Shown piece after piece: positions 55,555-64,000 of a stretch of 64,000 bases of DNA. Origin of the DNA: Thalassotalea sp. G2M2-11 (GTDB lineage: Bacteria; Pseudomonadota; Gammaproteobacteria; Enterobacterales; Alteromonadaceae); assembly GCF_017168195.1 (NCBI RefSeq), contig NZ_JADNYL010000006.1, positions 36,077 through 100,076 on the forward strand, given 5' to 3'. Made by a program: the position numbers and the translations under genes. How positions within the stretch are numbered: position 1 is the stretch's first letter; each line of letters starts with the position of its first letter. The notes under the pieces were generated by a model, which saw only the letters and a program-made list of their open reading frames with translations, was not told the DNA's origin and did no database searches.

Positions 55555-57381
55555 TTATTTTTTCGCGTTGCGGCTTTCGCGCTTACGATCGGATTCTTTT
55601 AACCATTTTTTACGAATACGTATATTCTCAGGCGTTACTTCTACTAACTCATCATCATCAATAAACTCTAATGCCTGCTCTAATGTCATTTTAATAGCAG
55701 GTGTTAGCACCTGTGCATCATCAGTACCTGATGCGCGCACGTTGGTCAGTTGCTTACCTTTTAGTGCGTTAACAGTTAAATCGTTATCACGACTATGAAT
55801 ACCAATCACCATACCTTCATAAACTTCAACACCATGGCCTATCATTAAGCGTCCACGCTCTTGTAAGTTAAATAATGCATTCGTTAAGGCTTTACCGGTA
55901 GCATTAGCAATTAATACTCCATTATTACGCTGCCCGATTTCCCCCCCTTTATGAGGCCCATATTCAAAATAGGTGTGATAAATCAACCCTGAACCTGAAG
56001 TTAACGTCATAAATTCAGTTTGGAAACCAATTAAACCACGACTTGGCATAATAAAGTCCATACGAATCCGACCTTTACCATCAGGTGCCATATCAGTTAA
56101 TTCTGCTTTACGTAGCCCCATTTTTTCCATAATGGCGCCTTGATGTTCTTCTTCAACATCAATAGTAACGGTTTCATATGGTTCGTGAATTTCACCATCA
56201 ACTTCCTTCATGATAACTTCAGGACGCGATACTGCTAATTCATAACCTTCACGACGCATATTTTCAATTAATATACCTAAATGTAATTCACCGCGCCCAG
56301 ACACTTTAAACTTATCAGGATCATCAAGTTGTTCAACACGTAGAGCAACGTTATGCACTAACTCTTTTTCTAATCTGTCTTTAATATTGCGTGAAGTGAC
56401 ATATTTACCTTCTTGGCCAGCAAAAGGTGATGTATTGACTTGGAAAGTCATAGTAACAGTTGGCTCATCAACTGATAGCGCTGGCAAAGGTTCGACTTCA
56501 TTTGGACAACAAATGGTATCAGAAATTTTCAGCTCTCCTAAGCCTGTGATAGCAATAATATCACCAGCCTCAGCTTGCTCAACTTCATGGCGATCTAAAC
56601 CTAAATAGCCAAAAACCTTACCCACTTTACCATTATGAATTTTACCGCGAGAGCCTTGAACGGTGACTTGCTGATTAGGTTTAACCGTGCCACGTGTCAC
56701 ACGACCAACGCCAATAACCCCTACGTATGAACTGTAGTCTAATTGCGAGATTTGCATCTGAAATGCACCATCAGGATCCGCATCAGGTTTAGGTACTTGA
56801 TCAACAATGGTTTGGAAAAGTGGTGTCATATCACTGCCCACTTCACCTTCTTCTAATGATGCCCAACCATTTATTGCTGACGCGTAAACCACTTGAAAGT
56901 CTAACTGATCATCAGTCGCACCTAAATTATCAAATAGATCAAATACCTGATCCATCACCCACTCAGGTCTTGCACCAGGCTTGTCAATTTTATTAATAAC
57001 AACAATTGGCTTTAACCCTTGAGCAAAGGCTTTTTGCGTAACAAAACGTGTTTGTGGCATCGGGCCTTCTTGCGCGTCAACAATTAATAAAACAGAATCA
57101 ACCATTGACATAACACGCTCAACTTCACCACCGAAATCCGCGTGACCCGGTGTGTCTACAATATTAACACGGTATTCGTTCCAGTTAATGGCGGTATTTT
57201 TTGCTAAAATTGTGATGCCACGTTCTTTTTCAATATCATTGGAATCCATCACTCGGTCTTCAAGATCCGTTCTTGCATCTAAAGTACCTGACTGATCTAA
57301 TAATTTATCGACTAATGTGGTTTTACCATGGTCAACATGCGCGATAATCGCAATATTACGTAAATTTTCTAACACGGGCAT
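55555..57381 (-). CDS. typA: Ribosome-associated GTPase TypA/BipA
   Basis: The 608-aa translational GTPase has G1 [10 protein letters not shown] (about residues 12-21), the G3 motif DTPGHADF and G4 NKID, then the EF-G-like domains and the BipA-specific C-terminal domain with [20 protein letters not shown]. It is involved in 50S subunit assembly at low temperature and stress. The gene is divergent from glnA, as in E. coli and most Gammaproteobacteria. Confidence 0.97.
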   Translation of the reverse strand: MPVLENLRNIAIIAHVDHGKTTLVDKLLDQSGTLDARTDLEDRVMDSNDIEKERGITILAKNTAINWNEYRVNIVDTPGHADFGGEVERVMSMVDSVLLIVDAQEGPMPQTRFVTQKAFAQGLKPIVVINKIDKPGARPEWVMDQVFDLFDNLGATDDQLDFQVVYASAINGWASLEEGEVGSDMTPLFQTIVDQVPKPDADPDGAFQMQISQLDYSSYVGVIGVGRVTRGTVKPNQQVTVQGSRGKIHNGKVGKVFGYLGLDRHEVEQAEAGDIIAITGLGELKISDTICCPNEVEPLPALSVDEPTVTMTFQVNTSPFAGQEGKYVTSRNIKDRLEKELVHNVALRVEQLDDPDKFKVSGRGELHLGILIENMRREGYELAVSRPEVIMKEVDGEIHEPYETVTIDVEEEHQGAIMEKMGLRKAELTDMAPDGKGRIRMDFIMPSRGLIGFQTEFMTLTSGSGLIYHTYFEYGPHKGGEIGQRNNGVLIANATGKALTNALFNLQERGRLMIGHGVEVYEGMVIGIHSRDNDLTVNALKGKQLTNVRASGTDDAQVLTPAIKMTLEQALEFIDDDELVEVTPENIRIRKKWLKESDRKRESRNAKK

Positions 57382-57495
57382 CTGCTCTTAAGGCCTCAAT
57401 AAGTGGGCGCGTATTGTACAGGAGAATAGAAAATATAGCGACAATTAATAATTTGTACCGCGAACCTAAATTTCCACTGGCATATTTTTATCGGC

Positions 57496-57512
57496 TGCAC
57501 TAAGCTGGATCG
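57496..57512 (+). promoter_or_regulatory. Weak NtrC-type box upstream of glnA
   Basis: TGCACTAAGCTGGATCG fits the left half of TGCACC-N5-GGTGCA fully and part of the right half. It lies about 105 bases before the -24/-12 promoter and one box spacing (36 bases) before the stronger box. Confidence 0.5.
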
Positions 57513-57531
57513 CACCAACATAGAACAACAA

Positions 57532-57549
57532 GCGCACCAATATCGTGCA
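57532..57549 (+). promoter_or_regulatory. NtrC-type box upstream of glnA
   Basis: GCGCACCAATATCGTGCA keeps the dyad GCAC-N7-GTGC of the NtrC consensus. It lies 52 bases upstream of the glnA sigma-54 promoter, a normal enhancer position. Confidence 0.7.
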
Positions 57550-57600
57550 ACCATGACTCCTTAAACTTTTAATGTTATTGATTTTAAAGGCTTTATTGCT

Positions 57601-57616
57601 TGGCACGATTTTAGCT
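57601..57616 (+). promoter_or_regulatory. Sigma-54 promoter of glnA
   Basis: TGGCACGATTTTAGCT matches TGGCACRNNNNTTGCW at all but one position (TAGC for TTGC), with GG and GC at the right distance. glnA starts 70 bases downstream. With the two NtrC boxes it is the standard nitrogen-controlled glnA promoter. Confidence 0.88.
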
Positions 57617-57685
57617 ATTATGCAATCAACTTATGATGCAATATAGCATTTACAATTTATTCGATAACTTCACTGGAGACGCTCA

Positions 57686-59092
57686 ATGTCACAAACAGTT
57701 TTAAATATGATCAAAGAAAACGATGTAAAATTCGTTGATTTACGTTTCACTGATTCTAAAGGTAAAGAGCAACATGTTTCTCTTCCTCATCACCAAATTG
57801 ATGAAGATTTTTTCGAAGAAGGAAAAATGTTTGATGGTTCTTCAATTGCTGGTTGGAAAGGCATTAATGAATCAGACATGGTATTAATGCCTGATGCTGA
57901 TACAGCAGTATTAGACCCGTTTACAGAAGAAGTTACCTTAAATATCCGTTGTGACATTGTTGAACCAGCAACAATGCAAGGCTACAGCCGCGACCCTCGT
58001 TCAGTTGCACATCGTGCTGAAGATTACATGCGCTCTACAGGCATTGCCGATACGGTATTAATAGGTCCTGAGCCAGAGTTTTTCGTATTTGATGACGTTA
58101 AGTTCCACACAGATATGTCTGGTTCTATGTACAAAATTGATGATAAAGAAGCTGCATGGAACGGCGCCACACATTATGAAGATGGTAACACAGGTCACCG
58201 TCCTGGTGTTAAAGGGGGTTACTTCCCAGTTGCGCCAGTAGATTCTTCTCAAGATTTACGTTCAGCCATGTGTTTAGTAATGGAAGAAATGGGCTTAGTG
58301 GTTGAAGCACATCACCATGAAGTAGCCACTGCGGGTCAAAATGAAATCGCATGTCGCTTTAACACTATGGTCAAAAAAGCGGATGAAGTACAAATCTACA
58401 AGTATGTTGTTCATAACGTAGCACACGCTTACGGTAAAACAGCTACTTTTATGCCAAAACCATTAGTTGGTGATAACGGTACAGGTATGCACGTACATCA
58501 ATCTTTAGCAAAAGATGGTGTTAACTTATTCTCTGGTGACAAGTACGGCGGATTGTCTGAAACTGCTCTTTACTACATTGGTGGTATCATTAAGCATGCT
58601 AAAGCGTTAAACGCTTTCACTAACGCTTCAACTAACTCATACAAGCGTCTTGTTCCTGGGTTTGAAGCACCTGTTATGCTTGCTTATTCTGCCCGTAACC
58701 GTAGTGCATCAATTCGTATTCCAATTGTACCTACGCCAAAAGCAACACGTATTGAAGTTCGTTTCCCTGATCCTACAGCTAACCCATACTTAGCATTCTC
58801 AGCAATGTTAATGGCTGGTCTTGACGGTATCAAAAACAAAATTCACCCTGGTGATGCTATGGATAAAGACTTATACGACCTTCCAGCAGAGGAAGCACTT
58901 GCAATTCCTCAAGTAGCATCTTCACTTGAAGAAGCATTAAATGCCTTAGAAGCAGACAAAGAATTCTTAATGGCAGGTGGTGTTATGGATGCCGATATGA
59001 TCGATGCTTACATTGAATTAAAACGCGCAGAAGTTGAAACATTAAACTCAACGACACACCCTGTAGAATTTGATATGTACTATAGCGTCTAA
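57686..59092 (+). CDS. glnA: Glutamine synthetase type I
   Basis: The 468-aa enzyme makes glutamine from glutamate, ammonia and ATP. The metal and ATP motifs [40 protein letters not shown] and [12 protein letters not shown] are all present. The adenylylation site is Tyr397 in DKDLYDLP, the same number as in E. coli. Control is by a sigma-54 promoter with NtrC boxes. A terminator separates it from the DUF4124 and ntrBC genes. Confidence 0.98.
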   Translation: MSQTVLNMIKENDVKFVDLRFTDSKGKEQHVSLPHHQIDEDFFEEGKMFDGSSIAGWKGINESDMVLMPDADTAVLDPFTEEVTLNIRCDIVEPATMQGYSRDPRSVAHRAEDYMRSTGIADTVLIGPEPEFFVFDDVKFHTDMSGSMYKIDDKEAAWNGATHYEDGNTGHRPGVKGGYFPVAPVDSSQDLRSAMCLVMEEMGLVVEAHHHEVATAGQNEIACRFNTMVKKADEVQIYKYVVHNVAHAYGKTATFMPKPLVGDNGTGMHVHQSLAKDGVNLFSGDKYGGLSETALYYIGGIIKHAKALNAFTNASTNSYKRLVPGFEAPVMLAYSARNRSASIRIPIVPTPKATRIEVRFPDPTANPYLAFSAMLMAGLDGIKNKIHPGDAMDKDLYDLPAEEALAIPQVASSLEEALNALEADKEFLMAGGVMDADMIDAYIELKRAEVETLNSTTHPVEFDMYYSV

Positions 59093-59116
59093 TCGTATAT
59101 ACTTATCTTACCATGT

Positions 59117-59145
59117 AAAAAAAGCTCACTAAGTGAGCTTTTTTT
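59117..59145 (+). terminator. Terminator after glnA
   Basis: AAGCTCACT and AGTGAGCTT (59122-59130 and 59132-59140) form a nearly loop-free palindrome within runs of A and T, 24 bases after the glnA stop. Confidence 0.88.
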
Positions 59146-59204
59146 ATAGCTAAATACGAATATTTTGGATAGATTATACGTATCTTTTTGAAAAAGGTAG
59201 CTAT

Positions 59205-59732
59205 TTGACTTTGTTAAAATTCAGTACATTAGTGATGTTAGCAGTAATGTTATCTACTGCGGTTTATGCAACTACCACTAAAATTTATGTCTGGCGTAAT
59301 GCTGAAGGCGTACTTGTGTACTCTGACAGCCCTAAACCAGGTGCTGAAGAAGTTGAAGTAAAAAAGTCCAATCAAATGTCGTCTTCAATCGACACCTCAA
59401 TTCTTGATATCAAACCAAAAGTAATTGAAGAAAAATACCAAGTAGAATTAATTCAGCCCGCCGATAAAGCCACAGTACGTGATAACACTGGCTCGGTTTA
59501 TGTATCAGGGCGCATCAAGCCTATCTTTAAAAAAGGGTTAAAAATTAGGTTACTACTGGATAATACCCCTTATGACAAACCCCAATCCCACTCCATTTTC
59601 GTCCTTCGTAATATCGAACGTGGCGAACATCAATTAAAAATGGAACTTATTGATGAAAAAGGCAAGGTAATTGCATCATCAAGTCCAACCACCTTTTACA
59701 TGCACAGAGCTTCAGTAAATAAGGCTAATTAA
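59205..59732 (+). CDS. DUF4124-domain secreted protein between glnA and ntrB
   Basis: The 175-aa protein starts at a TTG with AAGG about 7 bases upstream. A signal peptide (cleavage near AVYA, residue 22) is followed by a DUF4124 domain with KIYVWRNAEGVLVYSDSPKP (about 26-45), then a beta-rich domain with VSGRIKPIFKKGLKIRLLLD. DUF4124 genes between glnA and ntrB are common in marine Gammaproteobacteria, and their role is unknown. Position suggests linkage to nitrogen control but not function. Confidence 0.72.
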   Translation: MTLLKFSTLVMLAVMLSTAVYATTTKIYVWRNAEGVLVYSDSPKPGAEEVEVKKSNQMSSSIDTSILDIKPKVIEEKYQVELIQPADKATVRDNTGSVYVSGRIKPIFKKGLKIRLLLDNTPYDKPQSHSIFVLRNIERGEHQLKMELIDEKGKVIASSSPTTFYMHRASVNKAN

Positions 59733-59738
59733 GCATAT

Positions 59739-59794
59739 AAAAGGTGCAAATAGCCAATTAACGCATTACACTGAAACATTAACTGCACCTTTTT
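59739..59794 (+). terminator. Long-loop terminator or attenuator before ntrB
   Basis: AAAAGGTGCA (59739-59748) is the exact reverse complement of TGCACCTTTT (59784-59793), with a 35-base loop and a T run at its end. The right arm is also the left half of the NtrC box, so the two structures cannot be separated by position. Confidence 0.5.
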
Positions 59795-59800
59795 GGTGCA
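59784..59800 (+). promoter_or_regulatory. Perfect NtrC box in front of ntrB
   Basis: TGCACCTTTTTGGTGCA is an exact match to the NtrC consensus TGCACC-N5-GGTGCA. It ends 10 bases before the ntrB ATG at 59811, which fits an operator for autorepression as seen at the E. coli glnL promoter. Confidence 0.85.
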
Positions 59801-59810
59801 CAGAGAATGT

Positions 59811-60899
59811 ATGTATAGAACAAACGATAAAATGCAATCCGATAAGCTTTATTATCAGCAAAACTTACCTAATCAAATGGTAACGGCTGTTATCGTGCTA
59901 AATAGTGAGTTGCGTATTCAATATGCCAACCCTGCCGCCGAAGCGTTATTAATCAAAAGTGTCAATAAGTTAAAAAACAGCACGCTCAATACGGTTTTTT
60001 TTAATAACCCAATCGATGATGATCGCCTTAATCAGCTGTTAACCTCAGGCCAAGAATTCAGTGACAGTGATGTAACATTAGAGTTTTCTGATCGCAGAAA
60101 AATCACCGTTGAAATCACTGCTTCATCGGTGATTTTTGATAAAAAGCCGTACATTTTATTGGAGTTCAAACAGATAGATCAGCAAAAGAAAATGAGTGCT
60201 GAAGCATTCCAACACCAACAATGGGAATCTGCTCGAGATTTGATCCGTGGCTTAGCACATGAAATAAAAAACCCACTGGGTGGATTACGTGGTGCGGCAC
60301 AGTTGCTCAACAAAGAATTAAATACAGAGCAACAAGAATATACTCAAATGATCATTGAACAAGCTGATCGACTCACCAACCTAGTTGACAAGTTACTGGG
60401 CCCTAATCAGTTACCAAAAATGGCTAAGCAAAACATTCATGTGGTACTTGAAAAGGTCGAGCAGTTGGTCAGTTTCAGCAGTCCAAAGCATTGCCAAATA
60501 CTCAAGGATTATGATCCCTCAATCCCTGACATAAATTTTGATGAAGATAAAATTCATCAAGCAATTTTAAATATCATTAATAATGCCATGCAAGTCGTGG
60601 GAGAAGGCGGGAAAATAACCTTGAAAACCCGTGCAGCAAGTAATAAAACCATCAATGGTAAACGGATCAAGCTCGCAGCAAAAATTAGTATTATCGACAA
60701 TGGTCCTGGAATACCTGAAAAAATCCAAGATACCTTGTTTTATCCTATGGTATCTGGTCGTGCAAACGGTACGGGTCTAGGACTGTCTATTTCTCAGACA
60801 TTAATTAATCAACACCAAGGCAAGCTGTCCTGTGTCAGCCAACCTGGTCATACCGAATTTATAATTTTGCTACCTATTTCTCAAGAGGTTATCTCATGA
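59811..60899 (+). CDS. glnL: Nitrogen regulation sensor histidine kinase NtrB
   Basis: From the ATG at 59811 the protein is 362 aa. An in-frame TTG at 59793 lies inside the NtrC operator and is unlikely; an ATG at 59832 is a second alternative. A PAS domain (about 20-120) is followed by the H-box GLAHEIKNPLGG (phosphorylated His150 from this start), the N-box IINNAMQ, DNGPGIPE and GTGLGLSIS. It is cytoplasmic, without membrane helices, as NtrB should be. It phosphorylates NtrC when nitrogen is short, under PII control. It overlaps ntrC by 4 bases. Confidence 0.95.
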   Translation: MYRTNDKMQSDKLYYQQNLPNQMVTAVIVLNSELRIQYANPAAEALLIKSVNKLKNSTLNTVFFNNPIDDDRLNQLLTSGQEFSDSDVTLEFSDRRKITVEITASSVIFDKKPYILLEFKQIDQQKKMSAEAFQHQQWESARDLIRGLAHEIKNPLGGLRGAAQLLNKELNTEQQEYTQMIIEQADRLTNLVDKLLGPNQLPKMAKQNIHVVLEKVEQLVSFSSPKHCQILKDYDPSIPDINFDEDKIHQAILNIINNAMQVVGEGGKITLKTRAASNKTINGKRIKLAAKISIIDNGPGIPEKIQDTLFYPMVSGRANGTGLGLSISQTLINQHQGKLSCVSQPGHTEFIILLPISQEVIS

Positions 60900-62296
60900 T
60901 CACTGAACAAGTATGGATTGTCGATGACGACAGCTCAATTCGTTGGGTATTAGAAAAAGCATTTTCCAATGCCAATATCAGCTCAGCTTCATTTGATAAT
61001 GGCGAAAATTTATTAATCGCATTAGATCATGGCCAACCTGAAGTGATTATTTCTGATATCCGTATGCCTAATATTGATGGTATGACACTACTAAACGATA
61101 TCAATCAACGTTATCCCGCTATCCCTGTGATCATTATGACAGCGCATTCGGATCTTGATAGTGCCGTTAATGCTTATCAGGGCGGTGCATTTGAATACTT
61201 ACCTAAACCTTTTGATATCGATGATGCATTATCATTGACGCAAAGGGCGTTAAGTCACGCACAAGAATTAAAAGCAAAATCAAAAGCACAAGAAAATAGT
61301 TCAGCTTCTGTTGGCATTATCGGTGAAGCTCCAGCAATGCAAGAAGTATTCAGAGCCATTGGCAGGCTATCGCGCTCAAGTATCAGTGTGCTCATTAATG
61401 GTGAATCCGGCACAGGTAAGGAATTAGTAGCCCACGCTTTGCATATGCATAGTCCGCGCGAAAAGGAACCTTTCATTCCCTTAAATATGGCTGCGATCCC
61501 GAAAGACTTAATTGAATCTGAGTTATTTGGTCATGAAAAAGGCGCTTTTACTGGTGCTAACAGCGTTCGACAAGGGCGATTTGAGCAGGCACATAATGGC
61601 ACACTTTTTCTAGATGAAATTGGCGATATGCCACTGGATATACAAACTCGTTTATTGCGTGTGCTTGCAGATGGGCAATTCTATCGTGTCGGAGGGCACT
61701 CACCCATTCAGGTTGATGTCAGGATCATCGCGGCTACCCACCAAAATCTCGAAGATAAAGTGGCCAATGGAGATTTTAGAGAAGACTTATTTCATCGACT
61801 CAATGTTATTCGTATTCATATTCCGAGTCTCAAAGAGCGCAGAGAAGATATTGGACAACTATGCACTCACTTTTTATTACAAGCTGCAAAAGAGCTTAGC
61901 GTAGAACCTAAAACGTTAGACAAAGAGACTTTGGAATATCTTACTCAATTTGATTGGCCTGGTAATGTACGACAACTCGAAAATATTTGTCGCTTTTTAA
62001 CCGTGATGGCCAGTGGTAAGGAAATACACCTAAGTGACTTACCCAGTGAATTAACCGATACGAGTCCAATGACGGAACAAGGAGAGCAAAGTTGGCAAGC
62101 ATTGCTAAGAAAATGGGCTAACGAACAATTAGCACAAGGTAATCAAGGGATCATTGATAAAGCACTTCCTCAATTTGAAGAAATTATGATTAAAAGTGCA
62201 TTGACCAATACAAAAGGTCATAAACAAGAAGCCGCTAAAAAGTTAGGGTGGGGAAGAAATACTTTAACCCGAAAACTAAAGGATCTAAATCTTTAA
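60896..62296 (+). CDS. glnG: Nitrogen response regulator NtrC, sigma-54 activator
   Basis: The 466-aa protein has a receiver domain (phospho-acceptor Asp54 in [12 protein letters not shown]), an AAA+ domain with Walker [12 protein letters not shown] and the sigma-54 contact loop GAFTGA, and a C-terminal Fis-type HTH ending [11 protein letters not shown]. It activates sigma-54 promoters from enhancer boxes such as those before glnA. Its end overlaps the convergent MerC-like gene by four bases, with no terminator between them. Confidence 0.97.
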   Translation: MITEQVWIVDDDSSIRWVLEKAFSNANISSASFDNGENLLIALDHGQPEVIISDIRMPNIDGMTLLNDINQRYPAIPVIIMTAHSDLDSAVNAYQGGAFEYLPKPFDIDDALSLTQRALSHAQELKAKSKAQENSSASVGIIGEAPAMQEVFRAIGRLSRSSISVLINGESGTGKELVAHALHMHSPREKEPFIPLNMAAIPKDLIESELFGHEKGAFTGANSVRQGRFEQAHNGTLFLDEIGDMPLDIQTRLLRVLADGQFYRVGGHSPIQVDVRIIAATHQNLEDKVANGDFREDLFHRLNVIRIHIPSLKERREDIGQLCTHFLLQAAKELSVEPKTLDKETLEYLTQFDWPGNVRQLENICRFLTVMASGKEIHLSDLPSELTDTSPMTEQGEQSWQALLRKWANEQLAQGNQGIIDKALPQFEEIMIKSALTNTKGHKQEAAKKLGWGRNTLTRKLKDLNL

Positions 62297-62673
62297 CTCG
62301 CGCATTGATGATCAGTGCACTGTTTACAACTATTACACAATTTTAAATTAATCACATGGGCTGCAACAATCAATGTAGCCCCTATGATAATAAAAAGTGG
62401 TTGTACACTTTCAGAAAAGTCATGCTTGACCCAATAAACTGCAACACCGATTACAAGCAGGTAAAATGGATACATTTTTTTATGGTAGCGCTTGAAGCCT
62501 GAAAACATCGCAATTGCCCCTAAAATAGCGGTAACAATTAAAAATACATGTTCCCAAGTATGATCGGCTAAATAGCTAATACCCAGAAGGGGTAACGCAG
62601 GTAAAAGAATAGGCAATAATATGCAATGCAATGCACATAATGATGTTGCTGTAATTCCTATTCTGTCTAACAC
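62293..62673 (-). CDS. MerC-domain membrane protein
   Basis: The 126-aa protein has four hydrophobic helices and the MerC-type first helix motif LCALHCILLPILLPAL with a Cys-x3-Cys pair (CALHC, about residue 13). The C-terminus adds a second Cys/His cluster, [15 protein letters not shown], suited to binding a soft metal. There is no mer operon nearby, so it is one of the MerC-like proteins of unclear metal specificity, perhaps zinc or mercury. A 30-bp imperfect palindrome lies upstream. Confidence 0.78.
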   Translation of the reverse strand: MLDRIGITATSLCALHCILLPILLPALPLLGISYLADHTWEHVFLIVTAILGAIAMFSGFKRYHKKMYPFYLLVIGVAVYWVKHDFSESVQPLFIIIGATLIVAAHVINLKLCNSCKQCTDHQCAS

Positions 62674-62708
62674 GATAGTAACCTAAAATAACAATGAAGT
62701 TTAATAAT

Positions 62709-62738
62709 GAGATAATATCACAATTGATATATTATCAC
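62709..62738 (-). promoter_or_regulatory. Imperfect palindrome upstream of the MerC-like gene
   Basis: Twelve of 15 position pairs are complementary across a 30-bp dyad centred on CAATTG, with GATAATAT and ATATTATC arms. It lies 36 bases upstream of the MerC-like start. The GATAAT-rich arms are like sites of Fur-superfamily metalloregulators such as Zur or Fur, but this is not proven. Confidence 0.45.
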
Positions 62739-62747
62739 AAAACTAAT

Positions 62748-63722
62748 TTATGCATTGTTTACGGTAAATGTCATGGTTTTAGCAATGTGATCTGCGCCAC
62801 TACAGAGCATAAATAATCGATCTATACCCAAGGCAACACCTGCGCATTGAGGTAAACCATAGGTGAGCGCTTCAATAAAACGATTATCAATTGGCTGAAC
62901 TTTTTTCCCTAATGCTATCCGCTGTTGATTATCCCGCTCGAACCTTTGTAATTGCTCAGTAGCATCAGTCAATTCATTAAAACCATTCGCTAGCTCAACT
63001 CCCTTATAATAACATTCAAACCGATCTGCTACTCTAGGATCAGACTGACTGATCTTTGCTAAAGCACTTTGACTAGATGGATAATCGTAAATCAAACAGG
63101 GCTTTTCTAATCCAATGCGATGCTCTATACACTCTGAAAAAAGCACTTGCAGTAACACATCAACATCTTGCTCGCTTGAAATCCAATCTCCCTCAATTCC
63201 TTCTGACGATAGACAACTTTTCAATTGCTCGGCAGTCACATCTAACGGATCGAGCGCTAGTATCTGCTCAAATGCCTGCTGATAAGACATTTTCTCAGCT
63301 GCTTCACAACCAAGAATTTCTGTTAACAATGCACTCACTTCGTTCATCAATTGATGATGATCATAGCCAATCCGATACCATTCAAGCATGGTGAATTCTG
63401 GATTATGGAACCGTCCTGCTTCTTCATGTCTAAAAGCTTTGCAAATCTGATATATTGAGCCATAACCAGATGCTAACAATCGTTTCATAGCAAATTCAGG
63501 TGACGTTTGTAGGTACAAATGATCATCACTGATTTCACTTCCTTGGAGAAAATGATAACGACTCTTAAACGCGTCTAAATGCACATCTGTGACTGTACCT
63601 TGTGACAATATTGGGGTTTCAACTTCAATCACGCCGTTTTTTTCAAAAAAATTACGGATCTGTTGAAAAAAAACCGAACGTTGCTTTGCTAGCTCCCAAG
63701 ATAAATTAGTTTGCCACGACAT
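62748..63722 (-). CDS. epmA: Elongation factor P (R)-beta-lysine ligase
   Basis: The 324-aa protein resembles the catalytic half of class II lysyl-tRNA synthetase, without the anticodon domain, so it is EpmA (PoxA/GenX). Motif 2 FRHEEAGRFHNPEFTMLEWY and motif 3 GVALGIDRLFML are intact. It attaches beta-lysine to a conserved Lys of EF-P. epmB and efp are not in this window. Confidence 0.95.
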   Translation of the reverse strand: MSWQTNLSWELAKQRSVFFQQIRNFFEKNGVIEVETPILSQGTVTDVHLDAFKSRYHFLQGSEISDDHLYLQTSPEFAMKRLLASGYGSIYQICKAFRHEEAGRFHNPEFTMLEWYRIGYDHHQLMNEVSALLTEILGCEAAEKMSYQQAFEQILALDPLDVTAEQLKSCLSSEGIEGDWISSEQDVDVLLQVLFSECIEHRIGLEKPCLIYDYPSSQSALAKISQSDPRVADRFECYYKGVELANGFNELTDATEQLQRFERDNQQRIALGKKVQPIDNRFIEALTYGLPQCAGVALGIDRLFMLCSGADHIAKTMTFTVNNA

Positions 63723-63758
63723 ATATTCTGACCCGAATTAAAATAAATAGCATAAACG

Positions 63759-63789
63759 AAAAAAGCCCTTGTCACTAGACAAGGGCTTT
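63759..63789 (-). terminator. Terminator after the 5S rRNA gene
   Basis: AAAGCCCTTGTC and GACAAGGGCTTT (63762-63773 and 63778-63789) pair perfectly with a 4-base loop, followed on the minus strand by T residues. It lies 8 bases downstream of the 5S 3' end. Confidence 0.92.
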
Positions 63790-63796
63790 AAATGAG

Positions 63797-63915
63797 ATAT
63801 CTGGCGATGACCTACTCTCACATGGGAACTCCCACACTACCATCGGCGCTACTGCGTTTCACTTCTGAGTTCGGCATGGAGTCAGGTGGTGCCACAGTGC
63901 TATTGTCGCCAGACA
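63797..63915 (-). rRNA. rrf: 5S ribosomal RNA
   Basis: The reverse complement of this stretch is a complete 5S rRNA: it opens TGTCTGGCGACAATAGCACT, contains the universal CCATGCCGAACTCAGAAGTG and CGCCGATGGTAGTGTGGG, and ends in a strand (ATCGCCAGATA) complementary to its start. The length of about 119 bases is normal. Ends are uncertain by one or two bases. It is probably the end of an rRNA operon that continues beyond 64000. Confidence 0.95.
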
Positions 63916-63980
63916 AAAAACTAAAAATAAAATTAAAATACTCGATTGAGCTAGTACGCTAATTTTATTCTAGTTGGAAA

Positions 63981-64000
63981 AAACCCGTAGCTTTTGCTAC
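63981..64000 (-). terminator. Possible terminator cut by the window edge
   Basis: The minus strand reads GTAGCAAAAGCTACGGGTTTTTT: stem GTAGC/GCTAC, loop AAAA, then G residues and six T. A longer stem may continue with sequence beyond 64000. This is unusual directly upstream of 5S if 23S-5S is one transcript. Confidence 0.4.

Noticed and set aside
59793..59810. TTG at 59793 as start of ntrB
   Set aside because: It lies inside the perfect NtrC box and has no ribosome site; the ATG at 59811 is more plausible.
63916..63980. 3' end of 23S rRNA next to 5S
   Set aside because: The sequence does not contain the conserved 23S 3' terminus; it is spacer only.

Overview
This window is AT-rich chromosomal DNA from a marine gammaproteobacterium of the order Alteromonadales. 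The best fit is the Colwelliaceae (Colwellia/Thalassotalea-like). This rests on gene content and protein similarity that I recognise (ast, hut, psp, hslVU and glnA-ntrBC neighbourhoods, a GlyGly-CTERM exoprotease, DUF2333, DUF2959 and the TIGR04219 barrel), not on a database search. The window is mostly housekeeping backbone. One small integrated element is clearly visible.

Layout. 1-9.1 kb: end of astD, a DUF1338 dioxygenase-like gene, a lipoprotein, a large secreted M36 metalloprotease, and a minus-strand run of outer-membrane barrel, DUF2333 and PCu(A)C copper chaperone, then an enoyl-CoA hydratase. 9.1-12.2 kb: a phage-shock operon (secreted 98-aa protein, pspA, an uncalled 50-aa membrane protein, pspC, 112-aa membrane protein) behind a sigma-54-like promoter, then sseA and an uncalled 49-aa membrane ORF. 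12.4-14.45 kb: dusA with a 1,063-bp insertion between a 39-bp direct repeat. The insertion carries one orphan membrane-protein gene and no integrase, and it leaves a stub of the original dusA 5' end. 14.8-21.4 kb: a membrane protein, a coiled-coil membrane protein, zur, an M1 peptidase, DUF6702, cheX, yjbQ and a PH-domain protein. 21.4-31.5 kb: alr, dnaB, an ECF sigma/anti-sigma/DUF4097 set, rpmE, priA, a SPOR protein, and hslVU with a sigma-32-type promoter. 31.6-39.1 kb: sensing and c-di-GMP (solute-binding protein, HBM chemoreceptor, two GGDEF-EAL proteins) and rraA. 39.2-44.9 kb: histidine utilisation (hutI divergent from hutC-hutH-hutU) with two identical HutC-type operators. 45-54.7 kb: an HTH membrane regulator, NfeD plus two SPFH proteins, a YeeZ-like SDR, an NTF2-like protein, a YiiD-like protein, a spermidine-synthase-like protein, yihY-pip-dtd, and DUF2959. 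54.8-64 kb: two small proteins, typA, glnA, a DUF4124 gene, ntrB-ntrC, a MerC-like gene, epmA and a 5S rRNA on the minus strand.

How the genes work together. The nitrogen region is a coherent circuit: glnA has a sigma-54 promoter and two upstream NtrC-type boxes, and a perfect NtrC box lies just before ntrB, so NtrC probably activates glnA and controls its own gene. The hut region is a substrate-controlled catabolic unit. The psp operon appears to use a sigma-54 promoter although pspF is not in the window.

Limits. All assignments come from reading motifs and from memory of families. No alignments or searches were run. Small ORFs, operators and terminators are visual calls.
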